Origin: Nephrocerus scutellatus
Lineage: Eukaryota; Arthropoda; Insecta; Diptera; Pipunculidae
Assembly: GCA_947095585.1 (NCBI GenBank)
Contig: OX352761.1
Location: 85,303,919 to 85,367,918, forward strand
Length of the DNA stretch: 64,000 bases
Reading direction: 5' to 3'
In this document: positions 42,837-53,893 of the stretch, piece by piece
How the letters are laid out: every line of letters starts with the position of its first letter
Numbering within the stretch: the first letter of the stretch is position 1
Position numbers and translations under genes: made by a program
Notes under the pieces: generated by a model
What the model was told of the DNA's origin: nothing
Seen by the model: only the letters and a program-made list of their open reading frames with translations
Database searches by the model: none

Positions 42837-44055
42837 CTATAAAAAAGGGACTCACAAACCAATAGCAGATATATTGAGCCGAGATTGTGAACATCATGAC
42901 CAGCATGAGCCAGAAAAAGAACAATATTCCGTGCAACTGATACTTTCGTTTACTGATGAAGCAATAAAACGATTCGTTAAATCAACGCAGGATTAAAAGA
43001 AATAGTAAGGAAAGGTTGGCTGGAGGACGATAAAAAACCTGAAGCAGTTAAAAAGTATGCAAACTTCAAGGAAGAAATAGCATTTGATGAAGGTCTACTT
43101 TTAAGGGTACTAAAGTAATAGTTCCGAAAGCCGAAATACCAAAAATTATCAAGGACGTACACGCAGGACATGCAGGAATTAACAGCTCTTTAGCTAGAGC
43201 GCGACAATCATTATATTGGTACGGTCAGAGCGGCGACATAAAAAACTATCTTGAAAAGTGCGCAGTCTGCCAACGAACACAAAGAAACAACATTCGCGAA
43301 CCACTATTGAAAAAAACTGTTCCAGCATATCCATTTCAACTAGTTTCGACGGTAATATTTAACTTTAGAGGACACGAATATTATTCAGGATTTATGGACT
43401 TCAGAAAACTTAAATAATCAAATTCATTAGAAGTGATACTATTCTTGCGTATGTGGTTTGCAACGCATGGTATTCCAGAAACTTTGGAGTCGGATGGTGG
43501 ACCGCAATTTACATCAAGAAAATTTGCAGAATTTGCGACTGAATGGAAGTTCAATCATCGAATTTCTAGTCCACATTATCTAAAATCCAACGGAGCTGAA
43601 AAAAACGTGCAAACGGCAAAAAATTTATTAAAAAAAATTTAACTTGGATAACACAGATGTTTATATAGCGCTATGCGCTTCTGATGTTACGAAATACACC
43701 GAGAAATGACATATTAAAATCGGCGTGCCAAAGACAAGGTGTCATTACCAACAGAACAACTGAAAAAACAGGATAAAGTACGTATGCAGATCGTGAGTGG
43801 CAAGGAGCAAATGTGGTCGAGCAATCAAAATATCAAAGGTCTGTCATTGTTGAAACAGATGAAGGTAACAGATATAGAAGAAACACACACCATCTTCACA
43901 AGACAAAGGCAGTCATAAAAACACCATTATTTCTTTGGGCTAAAACAAATGATTCAGAAACTGCAAATCCAGATACGTCAATTGAAAAACAAAACTTCAA
44001 CTGGGGGTTTGCCGCCAGCCACGCACCGTCCTCATTAACAGAAAAATTTTTGTAG
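42837..44055 (+). pseudogene. Element D integrase and pol C-terminus
   Basis: After the DNA element the plus strand continues THKPIADILSRDCEHHDQHE, then a linker and the zinc-binding domain (DVHAGHAGINSSLARARQSL with its His pair, CAVCQRTQRNNI with CxxC). The core has lost its first Asp: the usual GxD segment reads QLVSTVIFNF near 43340-43365. The second Asp is in LESDGGPQFTS (43487-43513) and the SNGAEKNVQ segment keeps Glu. The C-terminus (43813-43915) gives VEQSKYQRSVIVETDEGNRY and RRNTHHLHK. Stops and shifts are frequent. No 3' LTR matching the LTR in the array follows. Confidence 0.75.
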
Positions 44056-44284
44056 TTACGTGCAAAAAAAAAATCATGGAGAGACAACTATAGCGAAGAA
44101 TGCCTTCCCTTGCTATCTGGTCCGACCAACCCGGGACGCCATTGCGGAGAGAAGAAACTGAGTCAAATAATAAGGTTCTTCACTCGGTCATTTTTATATA
44201 AAACGTTATAATTTTATTACTCATCTAAACAAAAATCAAGTTTGAGATAATACTATTATTATGATGGAGATAATAATGGAGGTA
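44056..44284. other. Unassigned sequence after element D pol
   Basis: A GGAGAGAAGAAACTG purine run (44146-44160) may be the old polypurine tract of element D, but no LTR is recognisable after it. Confidence 0.35.
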
Positions 44285-44788
44285 TATGTATGATGTCACT
44301 AAAGTTAAGGTAATGCGAATAAGTATTCACCTATATATATAGTATTACTAAAGTTAAGATAAGATAATCAATTATTTATATAAAGTTAAGATCAGTTACG
44401 TAAGTGTTACTGAAGTTAAGATTAGATAATTAAGTCTGTCTATCTAGGTATTACTAAAGTTAAGTTAGGATAAGCATGTATCTATTTATAATGTTCCTAA
44501 AATTAAAATTAGGTTAATGTATATGTAGTGTCTCTAAAGTTAAGATAATATAAGTATATATTTATATATAATGTTTCTAAAGTTAAGTTAATGTAAGTAT
44601 GTGTTTGTATATATATAGTGTTGCTAACGTTAAGATAAGTGAGTATGTAAATATATATATGGTGTTCTAAGTTTAAGATAAGGTAGGTAGGTATTTATAT
44701 ATAGTGTTGCTAACGTTAAGATAAGATAAGTGAGTATATATATATATGGTGTTCTAAGTTTAAGATAAGGTAGGTAGGTATTTATATA
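44285..44788. repeat. AT-rich minisatellite with (A)CTAAAGTTAAGATAAG core
   Basis: About a dozen units of 38-50 bp share a core close to GTTACTAAAGTTAAGATAAG followed by GTATGTATTTATATATA. The last four units form a higher-order pair: GTTGCTAACGTTAAG...GGTGTTCTAAGTTTAAG is repeated at about 44617-44700 and 44703-44788. The errantivirus LTR begins directly after it. Confidence 0.8.
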
Positions 44789-45190
44789 AGTTAACGTCAT
44801 ATAAGTCAAAGCCGCACATAAATTAGAATGCTATGCAAACATACGCCGAACAAAGTAACAAAAAGTATTTCTTCTAAGTGCTGATGCAATTAACGGAACA
44901 CACAAAATATTCGTCGGACGACGACCGCACACACTAGCAAAAACAATAAATCAGATATTTTACGAGCATCCCATACGCCAGCCTATTTCTGCTGATCATG
45001 TATTAATCCGTCGGGACGACCACGATGACCTGCTTGGGATGCCGACTCCACTCAACATTTTAGATATAAGAACATATTGTAATTAGAGTTTAGTTTCAGT
45101 TTCATTTTGTAACTCAATAAATAAAGAACATCAGAGCTCCGTCTCTGATGAAAGTTTTTAAAAATTATTTTGAATAAAAAATAGTTTAAT
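44789..45190 (+). repeat. 5' LTR of element E
   Basis: It starts AGTTAACGTCATATAAGTC and ends ...AAAATAGTTTAAT just before the primer-binding site, about 402 bp. AATAAATAAAGAAC near 45115 is a likely polyadenylation signal. Compared with the 3' LTR it lacks 36-38 bases after CACAAAATAT. Confidence 0.85.
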
Positions 45191-45208
45191 TGGCGCCCAA
45201 CGTGGGGC
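45191..45208 (+). promoter_or_regulatory. Primer-binding site of element E, tRNA-Lys type
   Basis: TGGCGCCCAACGTGGGGC immediately follows the LTR and is the standard 18-base complement of tRNA-Lys(1,2) 3' ends, as used by gypsy and several retroviruses. Confidence 0.85.
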
Positions 45209-45244
45209 CCAGGTGAAAAATTTATACTCCGCGCAACAAGTAAT

Positions 45245-45405
45245 AAGTCGACCTCAAGAAGCTCGCATACTAAGTAAATCACGCAAAAGTCGACCTCAAG
45301 TAGCTCTCAGTGTAAAATACGCAATTGAAAGTGCTCAAATCGACCTCAAGTAGCTCGTCAAATAAAATTAATTCACACAACAAAGTCGACCTCAAGTAGC
45401 TCGCA
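45245..45405 (+). repeat. Fourfold repeat in the untranslated leader of element E
   Basis: GTCGACCTCAAGTAGCTC (with small changes) starts at about 45247, 45289, 45338 and 45384, so the spacing is 42-50 bases. Errantivirus leaders commonly hold repeated protein-binding sites (the gypsy insulator is one), but this motif is not the Su(Hw) consensus. GCAGTAAGTG at about 45402 could be the donor for a spliced env message. Confidence 0.75.
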
Positions 45406-45950
45406 GTAAGTGTAAAGCACAAAATTAAAAGTGTAAATGTGCACTGGAGTTTTATCAACCTGGGAACCACTGACATGAATCCATAGATATTGTCAACAAC
45501 GAGGCAGTGTGGAGAAAGGATCCCCAGTAACTTCTGAAGGAAGACAAAAAGGAAAACATCCACTTCACCAGCGTTGTAAGATGTTCCATAGAATCATCCT
45601 TTTAATGTAAGATTATTTTAAAATTATTAAAGTAGAATAAATAAATAGATACACAATATATATTACAAAAAAACATAAAAACATAAAGAAATACAATTTG
45701 AATTATTATTAAAAACCAACAGATAAATACAAAAATTTTACAAGAAAAAAATAAGAAAATATAATTATAGAATAATAAACAAGTAGAAACAAAAAAGTGA
45801 AAAAACAAGTAATAGAATAAGTGAAGAGTGAAAGAGTGAAAAGAAATAAATTCCCTTTTTCAATATTAGAAATATAAAAAATATATATATTAAATTCTTT
45901 TAAGTATTCATTTCACATAAAAATATATTAGTAAGAAACAATTTTCAACA

Positions 45951-47371
45951 TGACTAACCCTACAAATCAACCTCCTATCCTAAATGCCGATGAAACCATC
46001 TCTCGACCTAGTTTCCAACCTGTTATTAATCAATCCGTAAGTGCAACGCCAGAGGATCACTAGCATTGTTAGACGATTCTGCATCACAGAATGCAAGAAT
46101 TTAGTACAGAGAATCATAAACCCTGATACTTCATTTCATAGAGGTATAGAACAAACAATTGATCCAAAATACAGATCAAACCTGAACGATCTGGACAAAG
46201 TACCAGATGTTGTACGAAGTTTGAGGGAGTTTTCTGGAACTCCAGGTGAATTTAGTTCCTGGCGCAAAAGCTTCGAAAGGATCTTAAACATTTTCGATCA
46301 CCTTAAAGGAACACCAAAGTATTTTGGAATACTTCATATTGTAAGGAACAAAATCGTAGGGAATGCGGATGCGATTCTTGAATCGTATAATACCCCATTA
46401 AACTGGGAATGCATATCAAAATGCTTGACACTTCACTATTCACTAGGCGTGATCTGGGTACTTTGGAGTACCAAATGACTTCTCTAGTGGAAGGTAGTAG
46501 TACAGTAGAAAGTTATTACCAAGCAGTTTACAACCATCTTTCACTGATTTTAAACAAAATCTCCAGAATGAACTTGCCACCGGATGCGTTACACCACCTT
46601 ACATCCTCTTACAGAGAGAAAGCTTTAGATACTTTCATAAGAGGCCTCAGAGGTGATTTGCCAAGACTTTTAGGTATAAGGGAACCAAGAGAACCAAGAA
46701 GCCAAGAGCCCTCAACCTTTGTCTGAAACTCGAAAATCAACAGTTCAGAGCAAATTACGCACAACAACACTGGTCCAACAAGGAGACCACCACCTCCATC
46801 AGCTCAACCAATGTCTCATCGCAGAAATTTTAGCCAACCATTCTATCCACAATTGGCACATTTACCACAACTTCCACCACGCTTTCCACCGCGTCCTCAA
46901 TATAATCAATTTTCAGTTCCCCAACGACAACTCTTCGCACCAAAAAACCAGACAAATTATCGACCACATTTCCAAAACAATCCCCATTATTCCCAACAAA
47001 ATCAAGCACCCAATCCTTCTACTATAAAGCCAGCTCCAAGGTTTGAACCTATGGATACAATTACAATTAGGACAAACAACGTTAATTACATGAATAGGCC
47101 ACAAGCGAAGAATTGGCCACCCGCTCCTAAACGACCAATGGCTCCTTCCCAACAATATGTCCCTCCAAACAAACTTCAGAGGAACTTTCACGTCGAAACT
47201 TCTGAGGTTGAACCACCAGAACTACATACCACTGCGGACTCACAAAATGAATACAATGAATACAATACCATGGTTTCAGCCATGATCAACCAACCAGATA
47301 ATGGACAATCAATTGACGAATACGTTGACAAGATTGTAGTGAACCTACTGAGGAATACACCGATTTCGTAG
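45951..47371 (+). pseudogene. Element E gag (frameshifted)
   Basis: The probable start is the ATG at 45951 (MTNPTNQPPILNADETISRP), ended by a stop at about 46063. The capsid-like core continues in another frame (46041-46478) with VRSLREFSGTPGEFSSWRKS and ILHIVRNKIVGNADAIL, then shifts to 46409-46726 ([17 protein letters not shown]) and to 46811-47371, a Pro/Gln/Asn-rich tail (LPPRFPPRPQYNQF). At least three frame changes are needed, so no full Gag is made. No zinc knuckle is seen, which is usual in this group. Gag would form the virus-like particle. Confidence 0.75.
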
Positions 47372-48170
47372 ATGTACATTTTTTAGGCTGACAAACTCGT
47401 CTCTGCCATATTTTGAGTGTAGGACGAGTGATAACAAAATTCTAAAATTTCTAGAAGATACCGGCTCCAACAAGAACTATATACAACCCAACCTTGTCCA
47501 AAATCCTATCCCAAACCAAAAGAACTTTTATGCTAATTCAATTTGTGGAAATATTGAAATCACTCACCATACTATTATTAATCTCTTTGGCCCTGACACA
47601 AATATAAAACTATTCCTCCTACCATCCCTAAAGTCATTCCATGAAATTCTTGGAAACGATAGCCTTAAGAAGCTTTCAGCAGTAATTTTTACAAATGACA
47701 ATTACATGCTTATAAACAATAATGTCAAAATCCGATTAAAACAACAAACTTCTGAATCAATCCCCAATGTTAGCATCAGAACCGAACATATGTCCCAAGA
47801 TCAAAAGGACAAATTAAACTTACTGACAATAAATTATTCCAGCCTATTCGGCGAACCCAATGAATAGCTAACGTTTACTACAAACGTTAAAGGAAGAATT
47901 CGCACAACTACCGAGGATCCTATATATTCAACACATTACCCTTATCCCATGTCATTAAAGGAAGAAATTGATAAGCAAATAAACCAGTTACTCAATGGAA
48001 TCATCCGACCTTCACGGTCCCCGTACAATTCTCCTGTTTGGATTCTACCTAAGAAAGCGGACTCTTCATGCGAAAAAAAGTACCGCATGGTAATCGATCA
48101 CAGGAAGCTCAATTCGGTAACGATATCCGATCGATACCCAATTCCTGAAACAAATGAAGTCTTGCCCAAT
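47372..48170 (+). pseudogene. Element E protease and RT N-terminus
   Basis: One frame carries a protease-like LKFLEDTGSNKNYIQPN (Asp-Thr-Gly-Ser) near 47450-47500 and runs on to 47865, where a TAG interrupts it (EPNE*LTF). RT then starts: EEIDKQINQLLNGIIRPSRS, YNSPVWILPKKADSS and KYRMVIDHRKLNSVTISDRY. A one-base change near 48170 shifts the frame into the next segment. Confidence 0.75.
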
Positions 48171-49585
48171 TAGGGAAAAATCAATATTTTTCAGTGCTCG
48201 ATCTTAAGAGTGGATTTCATCAAATTCCTCTACACGAGGGTGATATTGAAAAAACAGCATTCTCCGTCAACAACGGAAAGTATGAATTCGTAAGACTTCC
48301 TTTCGGATTAAAAAACGCGCCGTCTATTTTTCAGAGAGCTTTAGACGACATCTTAAGGGAACACATCGGAAAGATTTGTTATGTCTATATTGATGACATA
48401 ATTGTGCTTAGTAAGAATGTCGACACTCACTTCCAAAACTTAGAAAAAATCTTTGAAACTCTTCAACAAGCTAACCTCAGAGTGCAATTAGACAAGTGTG
48501 AATTTCTAAAGTCAGAAGTCGAATTTCTTGGATTCATTATATCTTCAGAAGGCATAAAAGCAAACCCAGCCAAAGTGGAATCCATTGCCAAAATTCCGTA
48601 TTCAACAACCCTTAAAGACTTGCGATCACTTCTTGGTCTCTCGGGATTTTACCGCAGATTTATTAAAGATTATGCAAAGCTATCAAAACCCCTTACATCC
48701 CTTTTAAGAGGTGAGGATGGACGTACATCCAAAACAGCCTCAAGCAAAAAAACCATACACTTAACAGACGCAGCAATAGAAGCATTTAACAAACTCAAAA
48801 ACTCATTGATATCAGAAGACGTTATTCTCACTTTTCCCGATTTTAGTAAAGAATTTCATTTAACAACTGATGCGTCAGACTATGCAGTTGGTGCTGTGTT
48901 AGCGCAGGATAATAAGCCAATTACCTTTATTTCTCGAACTCTCAATAATGCGGAAGAACATTATGCAGCTAATGAAAAAGAAATGTTGGCCATCGTATGG
49001 GCTCTAAACTCACTGAGAAATTACCTTTATGGTCAGACTAAGCTCATAATTTTCACAGACCACCAACCATTGACTTATGCCTTAAGCAGTAAAAACACAA
49101 ATAATAAAATGAAACGATGGAAGGCAATACTCGAAGAATACAACTACGAGTTAAAATATAAACCTGGAAGATCCAACGTTGTTGCCGATGCATTGTCAAG
49201 ACCACCTAGAGCTAGCCAAATAAATTCCCTCACAGCAACCCAACACAGTGATAGAAGTTCCGGTCAAGACCTAATCCAAATCTCAGACGTACCCATAAAT
49301 GTATTCAAAAATCAAATTTTTCTTCGAGTAGGAGATACCCCAGCATATGAACTCCAAATAGTCTTTCCCACATATCACCGACACATTATAACAGAAACCG
49401 AATACACTCAGGAAAAAATAATAAATATCCTTAAAAAGCATCTAAATCCTTCAGTCACTAATGGAATTAATACAGAAGAAAGAATATTAGGCATAGTTCA
49501 GGAAATATACCCAACACATTTTAGACAATACAGAACACTTTTTACGAGAAAAATAGTCACTGACCTAACTGACGAAAACCTATAA
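48171..49585 (+). pseudogene. Element E RT palm, RNase H and integrase start (long open segment)
   Basis: The 463-codon open stretch (48194-49585) begins within RT: MLDLKSGFHQIPLHEGDIEK (first catalytic Asp), RLPFGLKNAPSIFQRALDDI, then CYVYIDDIIVLSKN with an intact YIDD box, and the thumb DKCEFLKSEVEFLGFIISSE. RNase H follows with LTTDASDYAVGAVLAQDNKP, NEKEMLAIVWALNSLRNYLY and IIFTDHQPLTY, so all catalytic residues are present. The linker ends at a TAA at 49583 because the reading runs into the duplication joint. RT and RNase H look sound as domains, but the polyprotein is not continuous. Confidence 0.85.
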
Positions 49586-50156
49586 AAGGAAGAAATATTA
49601 AAAGAACATAACCGTGCTCTCCGAAAAACACAAATAATAAAATGAAACGATGGAAGGCAATACTCGAAGAATACAACTACGAGTTAAAATATAAACCTGG
49701 AAGATCCAACGTTGTTGCCGATGCATTGTCAAGACCACCTAGAGCTAGCCAAATAAATTCCCTCACAGCAACCCAACACAGTGATAGAAGTTCCGGTCAA
49801 GACCTAATCCAAATCTCAGACGTACCCATAAATGTATTCAAAAATCAAATTTTTCTTCGAGTAGGAGATACCCCAGCATATGAACTCCAAATAGTCTTTC
49901 CCACATATCACCGACACATTATAACAGAAACCGAATACACTCAGGAAAAAATAATAAATATCCTTAAAAAGCATCTAAATCCTTCAGTCACTAATGGAAT
50001 TAATACAGAAGAAAGAATATTAGGCATAGTTCAGGAAATATACCCAACACATTTTAGACAATACAGAACACTTTTTACGAGAAAAATAGTCACTGACCTA
50101 ACTGACGAAAACCTATAACAGGAAGAAATATTAAAAGAACATAACCGTGCTCTCCG
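49091..50156 (+). repeat. 533-bp direct tandem duplication within element E pol
   Basis: AAAAACACAAATAATAAAAT at 49091 recurs at 49624, and the two 533-bp copies (49091-49623, 49624-50156) differ by only about one base (TATAAAAGG / TATAACAGG). The joint CTCTCCGAAA|AACACAAAT shares a few bases with the normal continuation CTCTCCGAAACGCACG. It places a second RNase H end (49642-50118) after the first and so breaks pol. Confidence 0.9.
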
Positions 50157-50820
50157 AAACGCACGCGAGAATAAAATTCAAATTCTACAAAATTTTTACT
50201 TCCCTCATATGAAATCCAAAATAGAGAAAATCACGAATCTCTGTAAAATCTGCAAGGAACACAAGTATGACAGGCACCCTAACAAACCTGAAATACAACC
50301 TACTCCAATTCCCGAATACCCTGGACAAATTATCCACGTAGATATCTATTTTTCTGATAAAAAAATTATATTAACTGTAATAGATAAGTTTTCCAAATAC
50401 GCTTTAGTTAAAATATTAAAATCAAGAGCCTCGGAGGATATTAAATCGCCTCTTAGAGAATTATTAGACAGATCTATTTACGAATACAACCGATCCGTAC
50501 ATTCGACTACAGGTAAAAAACCTATTGACATATTTTTTGGTAGACAATTACTCAATAACCCAGAAGAGCTTGCACGCGTAAGACAAGATAATATCCAAAA
50601 AATACAAAACACACAACAGCATGACTTAGAATACCACAATAGGAAGAGAAGCCCTTTGAAAACTTACTCTGTAGGAGAAATCATTTATGTCAAAAATAAC
50701 AAAAGAATAGGAAACAAACTTAGCCCTAGATACAAAAAAGAAGTTGTAGCTGAGGATAAAAATTCAACGATCATAACTCAGTCAGGAAGAACTGTCCATA
50801 AAAGTCTCATAAAAAACTAA
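50100..50820 (+). pseudogene. Element E integrase, catalytic core deleted
   Basis: The zinc-binding part has NLCKICKEHKYDRHP (CxxC) after an FYFPHMKSKIEK segment. The core starts with GQIIHVDIYFSDKK (first Asp) and SKYALVKILKSRASEDIKSP. It then jumps straight to LLDRSIYEYNRSVHSTTGKK, which lies after the core in related integrases. The second Asp and the Glu are therefore missing, in a deletion that keeps the frame. The C-terminal part is present (YSVGEIIYVKNNKRIGNKLS and SGRTVHKSLIKN) and stops at 50818. It cannot catalyse DNA joining. Confidence 0.8.
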
Positions 50821-50821
50821 A

Positions 50822-52323
50822 TTTTCCAATAGGACACTGCTGCCACTGTGCAAGGCAGATGTACAAATCTTGGACTATTCCAACTCCCAGCTGATAAAGA
50901 TCGACGCGGGACGTGCAAAATTACAGAATGGATCATTTAAGATCATCCATTTAATCGAGATAGAAACATACGAAAAAATACTAAACGATCTGGAAGCTAT
51001 GCTAGGATCATACGTTGCAAAAGAAAATCCCTTGTATCCTGTCCTTTCCTATGAAATATTGCGAATAAGAACATACTTTTCTAGACTTAGAATAAATAAT
51101 AGAAATAAGAGATCCTTAGATTTTATAGGTAGCGCATGGAAATGGATCGCGGGTAATCCGGACCACCATGACTTTGAAATAATTACGAATAAAATAAATA
51201 AAGTTTTAGAAAACAACAACAAACAAATTATTATTAATAAAATATCAATGAATAAAATAAACGAATTAACAAATGCGACAAATAATCTACTTAGAATGTT
51301 TAAGGAAAAAAAAATAGTAATGTAATAATCATGAGAATCAAATATAAATTAGATATAATCAAAGAAGAAATAATTAATGTAGCATACGCCATACATTGGG
51401 CAAAAGCAAATACATATAGTAAACTCTTTTATTCTATCCAACACAGAAATAAATATAACAGAAAAAAATTTAAAAATCGAAAATATTCCATACAATAACA
51501 TTGACGAGGCACTAGAATTTGCTGAAATTAAAATCGCCTCAAATGATAAAGATTTAATATATATTTTAAGTTTTCCAACCACAAATGTGGAATCATGTAA
51601 ACGATCAATAATAAAGCCAGTTAAAATTAAGAAAGTTATAAATAAAATAAATTTCGATTCAATAAGGAATTATATGGTATATCAAAAAAATGTAAAATTT
51701 ATAACAACCTATCGATTTGTAGTAATAGTAATATTATAAACCTAAGAAACTCATCATGCATCCCAAGGCTAGTAAAAAGTCAAACAGCAAACTGCACCAT
51801 CATCAACAATGAACATATCCGAGAAATAGAAGAAGTCTCACCAGGCATCTTGCTGCTAAACCAATTCAACGGTCCAGTGATCATCAATAATGAAACCGTG
51901 ATGCTCGAAGTTACCTTTATCATCAAGCACTTCAATACCACCATCGAGGTCAACGGAAAGGCAATCATAGCTAAAGAAGTTACCCAATATTAACCCCTAC
52001 CGGCAATACTGCAACCATCCTACAACCAAACTAAAATAGAAGAAGTATTATCGCTTGAGATGATTAAAGAACTATACGTCAACAGCACAGAAGAAATCAG
52101 CTCACTCGAGAACAAACACAAATTCAACTTATCAATAAACATCAACCTGATTATTACTCTCTTGGCAGTCATTACGTTCGCATACATTAAATCAGATGGC
52201 CGAAGTCATACACTTGGAGACACAGTTTTGACTATAAACAATCCAGCGTTAAAAACTGTTGGCATTGAAGATATACATCATCTGGTAACGTCAACAACAA
52301 CTCACGAGGACGTTCGTTTTTAA
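50822..52323 (+). pseudogene. Element E envelope gene (frameshifted)
   Basis: The open part 50870-51325 begins MDYSNSQLIKIDAGRAKLQN and contains a furin-type site RNKR followed by SLDFIGSAWKWIAG, the signature of errantivirus envelope proteins. The downstream ectodomain is split by several shifts (51340-52000). The last frame (52060-52323) holds a membrane segment INLIITLLAVITFAYIK and a short cytoplasmic tail. Env would mediate membrane entry in intact relatives; here it is broken in at least three places. It is presumably expressed from a spliced RNA. Confidence 0.8.
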
Positions 52324-52332
52324 GGGCGGAGG
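52324..52332 (+). promoter_or_regulatory. Polypurine tract of element E
   Basis: AGGGCGGAGG precedes the 3' LTR start AGTTAAC and is the expected plus-strand primer site. Confidence 0.7.
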
Positions 52333-52582
52333 AGTTAACGACATATAAGTCAAAGCCGCACATAAATTAGAATGCTATGCAAACATACGCCGAACAAAGT
52401 AACAAAAAGTATTTCTTCTAAGTGCTGATGCAATTAACGGAACACACAAAATATAAACAAATAAACAACGTCAATCATCCATAATAATTCGATTCGTCGG
52501 ACGACGACCGCACACACTAGCAATAACAATAAATCAGATATTTTACGAGCATCCCATACGCCAGTCTATTTCTGCTAATCAT
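52333..52582 (+). repeat. 3' LTR of element E, truncated
   Basis: It begins AGTTAACGACATATAAGTC and matches the 5' LTR until CTAATCATGT at 52582, after which repeat and transposon sequence begins. The last ~190 bp of the LTR are missing, so no target duplication can be checked. Confidence 0.85.
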
Positions 52583-52593
52583 GTGAGTATATA

Positions 52594-53891
52594 TAAAGGG
52601 TCCGCCATCTAAAGTTTTTTTTTCAACTAGTGCTTATTTTGTGAATGGTAACACTTAGCTTATGTCTGATTTGACAGATTTGTATCCTTCCGCTGAACGA
52701 ATATGGTTGTGTATATGCTTGAACAACGCTGGGAAATATTGCGACATTACTTTGAAAATCATGGTAATGTTGCAGAATGTGTGCGAAAATTGCGTACGGA
52801 TTTTGGAAGAAGAGAAGCACCGTCAGCTCCGTATGTTCGTTATCTTGTGAAAAAAGTGAAAGAAACTGGCATCCTCATCGATAAACCAAAGCGTGAAAAG
52901 CCAAAAACAGTGCGTACACCCGAGAATATTGATGCTGTGGCAGAAAGTGTGCGTGAAGCGCCATCAACATCAATTCACCGTCGTTCTCAACAATTGAACA
53001 TTTCGGAGACATCATTGAGACGAATTTTGCATAACGACCTTGGTATGACGCCATACAAAGTCCAATTGGTTCAGGAGTTGAAGCCAACTGACCATCCAAT
53101 GCGTTTTCGCTTCGCTGAGTGGGCCTGCGATCGACTTACAGAAGACGCCGATTTTGCCAAAAAAATCATCTTTTCGGATGAAGCTCATTTTGATCTTGGC
53201 GGGTATGTAAAGAAGCAAAATTGTCGCATTTGAGGGACAGAAAACCCGCACGCATACATTGAAAAGCCGGTACACCCAAAACGAGTCACTGTTTGGTGCG
53301 GATTTTGGTCCAGAGGCATAATTGGGCCATTTTTCTTCGAAAATGAGCAAGGAGTGGCCGTTACAGTCAATGGAGATCGTTATCGGGCCATGTTGAACGA
53401 ATTTTTGTTCACAAAAATTGAAGAGGAGGTTATTGGCAACATTTAGTTTCAACAGGACGGCGCTACGTGCCACACAGCCGAAGCTACACTCGATGTTTTG
53501 CGCCCAGTTTTTGAAGATCGCATTATCAGCCGCAGAGCTGATGTCGTTTGGCCACCTCGGAGCTGCGATTTGACACCGTTGGACTATTATTTGTCGGGTG
53601 CACTAAAAGATAAGTGTTACGCCGACAAGCCAGAGACAATTGACGCTTTAAAGGACAATATTCGTGAAGCCATTGGTGAAATACAGCTGCACACAATCGA
53701 TAATGTGCTTAAAAATTGGACCGATCGTGTAGGCTACTGCATGGCCAGCCGAGGCAGCCATTTGAATGAAATTATTTTCCATTGTTAACCGGAAGGATTG
53801 TACTTTCAAATAAAAAAAGAAATTTGAGAAAATATTCAGTAGTTTTTTTTATAGCATTTTCAAAAAAAAAAGTTATTTGGCGGACCCTTTA
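52594..53891 (+). mobile_element. Tc1/mariner-superfamily transposon, about 1.3 kb, inactive
   Basis: The ends are inverted repeats of about 30 bases: TAAAGGGTCCGCCATCTAAA at the left and ...GGCGGACCCTTTA at the right, flanked by TA as expected. It encodes one transposase frame with two nonsense codons. It lies between the cut-off errantivirus LTR and a 71-bp minisatellite with TATATA stretches, which offers many TA targets. Confidence 0.85.
52703..53788 (+). pseudogene. Tc1/mariner-family transposase with two Trp-to-stop changes
   Basis: 361 codons run in one frame from ATG 52703 to TAA 53786, broken by TGA at 53231 and TAG at 53444. Both sit where a Trp codon is expected (before GTENP and FQQDG). 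The N-terminal part has helix-turn-helix-like segments (LEQRWEILRHYFENHGNVAE; TSIHRRSQQLNISETSLRRI). The catalytic domain gives IIFSDEAHFDLGG (first Asp), FQQDGATCHTAEATLDVL (second Asp) and PPRSCDLTPLDYYL (third Asp). I count 36 residues between the second and third Asp, more than the 34 of classical mariners, so this belongs to another branch of the superfamily. Transposase cuts the element at its ends; this copy cannot make a full protein. Confidence 0.85.
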
Positions 53892-53893
53892 TA

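Larger units (their letters stand above)
44789..52582 (+). mobile_element. Element E: errantivirus-type endogenous retrovirus (gag, pol, env), defective
   Basis: The order is 5' LTR, primer-binding site, leader with a fourfold repeat, gag, pol, env, polypurine tract and truncated 3' LTR. LTRs starting AGTTAAC and a three-gene layout with a furin-type cleavage site in env match insect errantiviruses of the gypsy/17.6/297 group. Lesions include gag and env frameshifts, a 533-bp duplication in pol, an integrase core deletion and a 3' LTR cut off at 52582. The LTRs differ by a 36-38-base indel and scattered changes, so the insertion is not recent. Confidence 0.85.

Noticed and set aside
45279..45563. 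Minus-strand frame with repeated LRSTLLCEL/LLEVDLS text
   Set aside because: The repetition reflects the fourfold leader repeat of element E read backwards.
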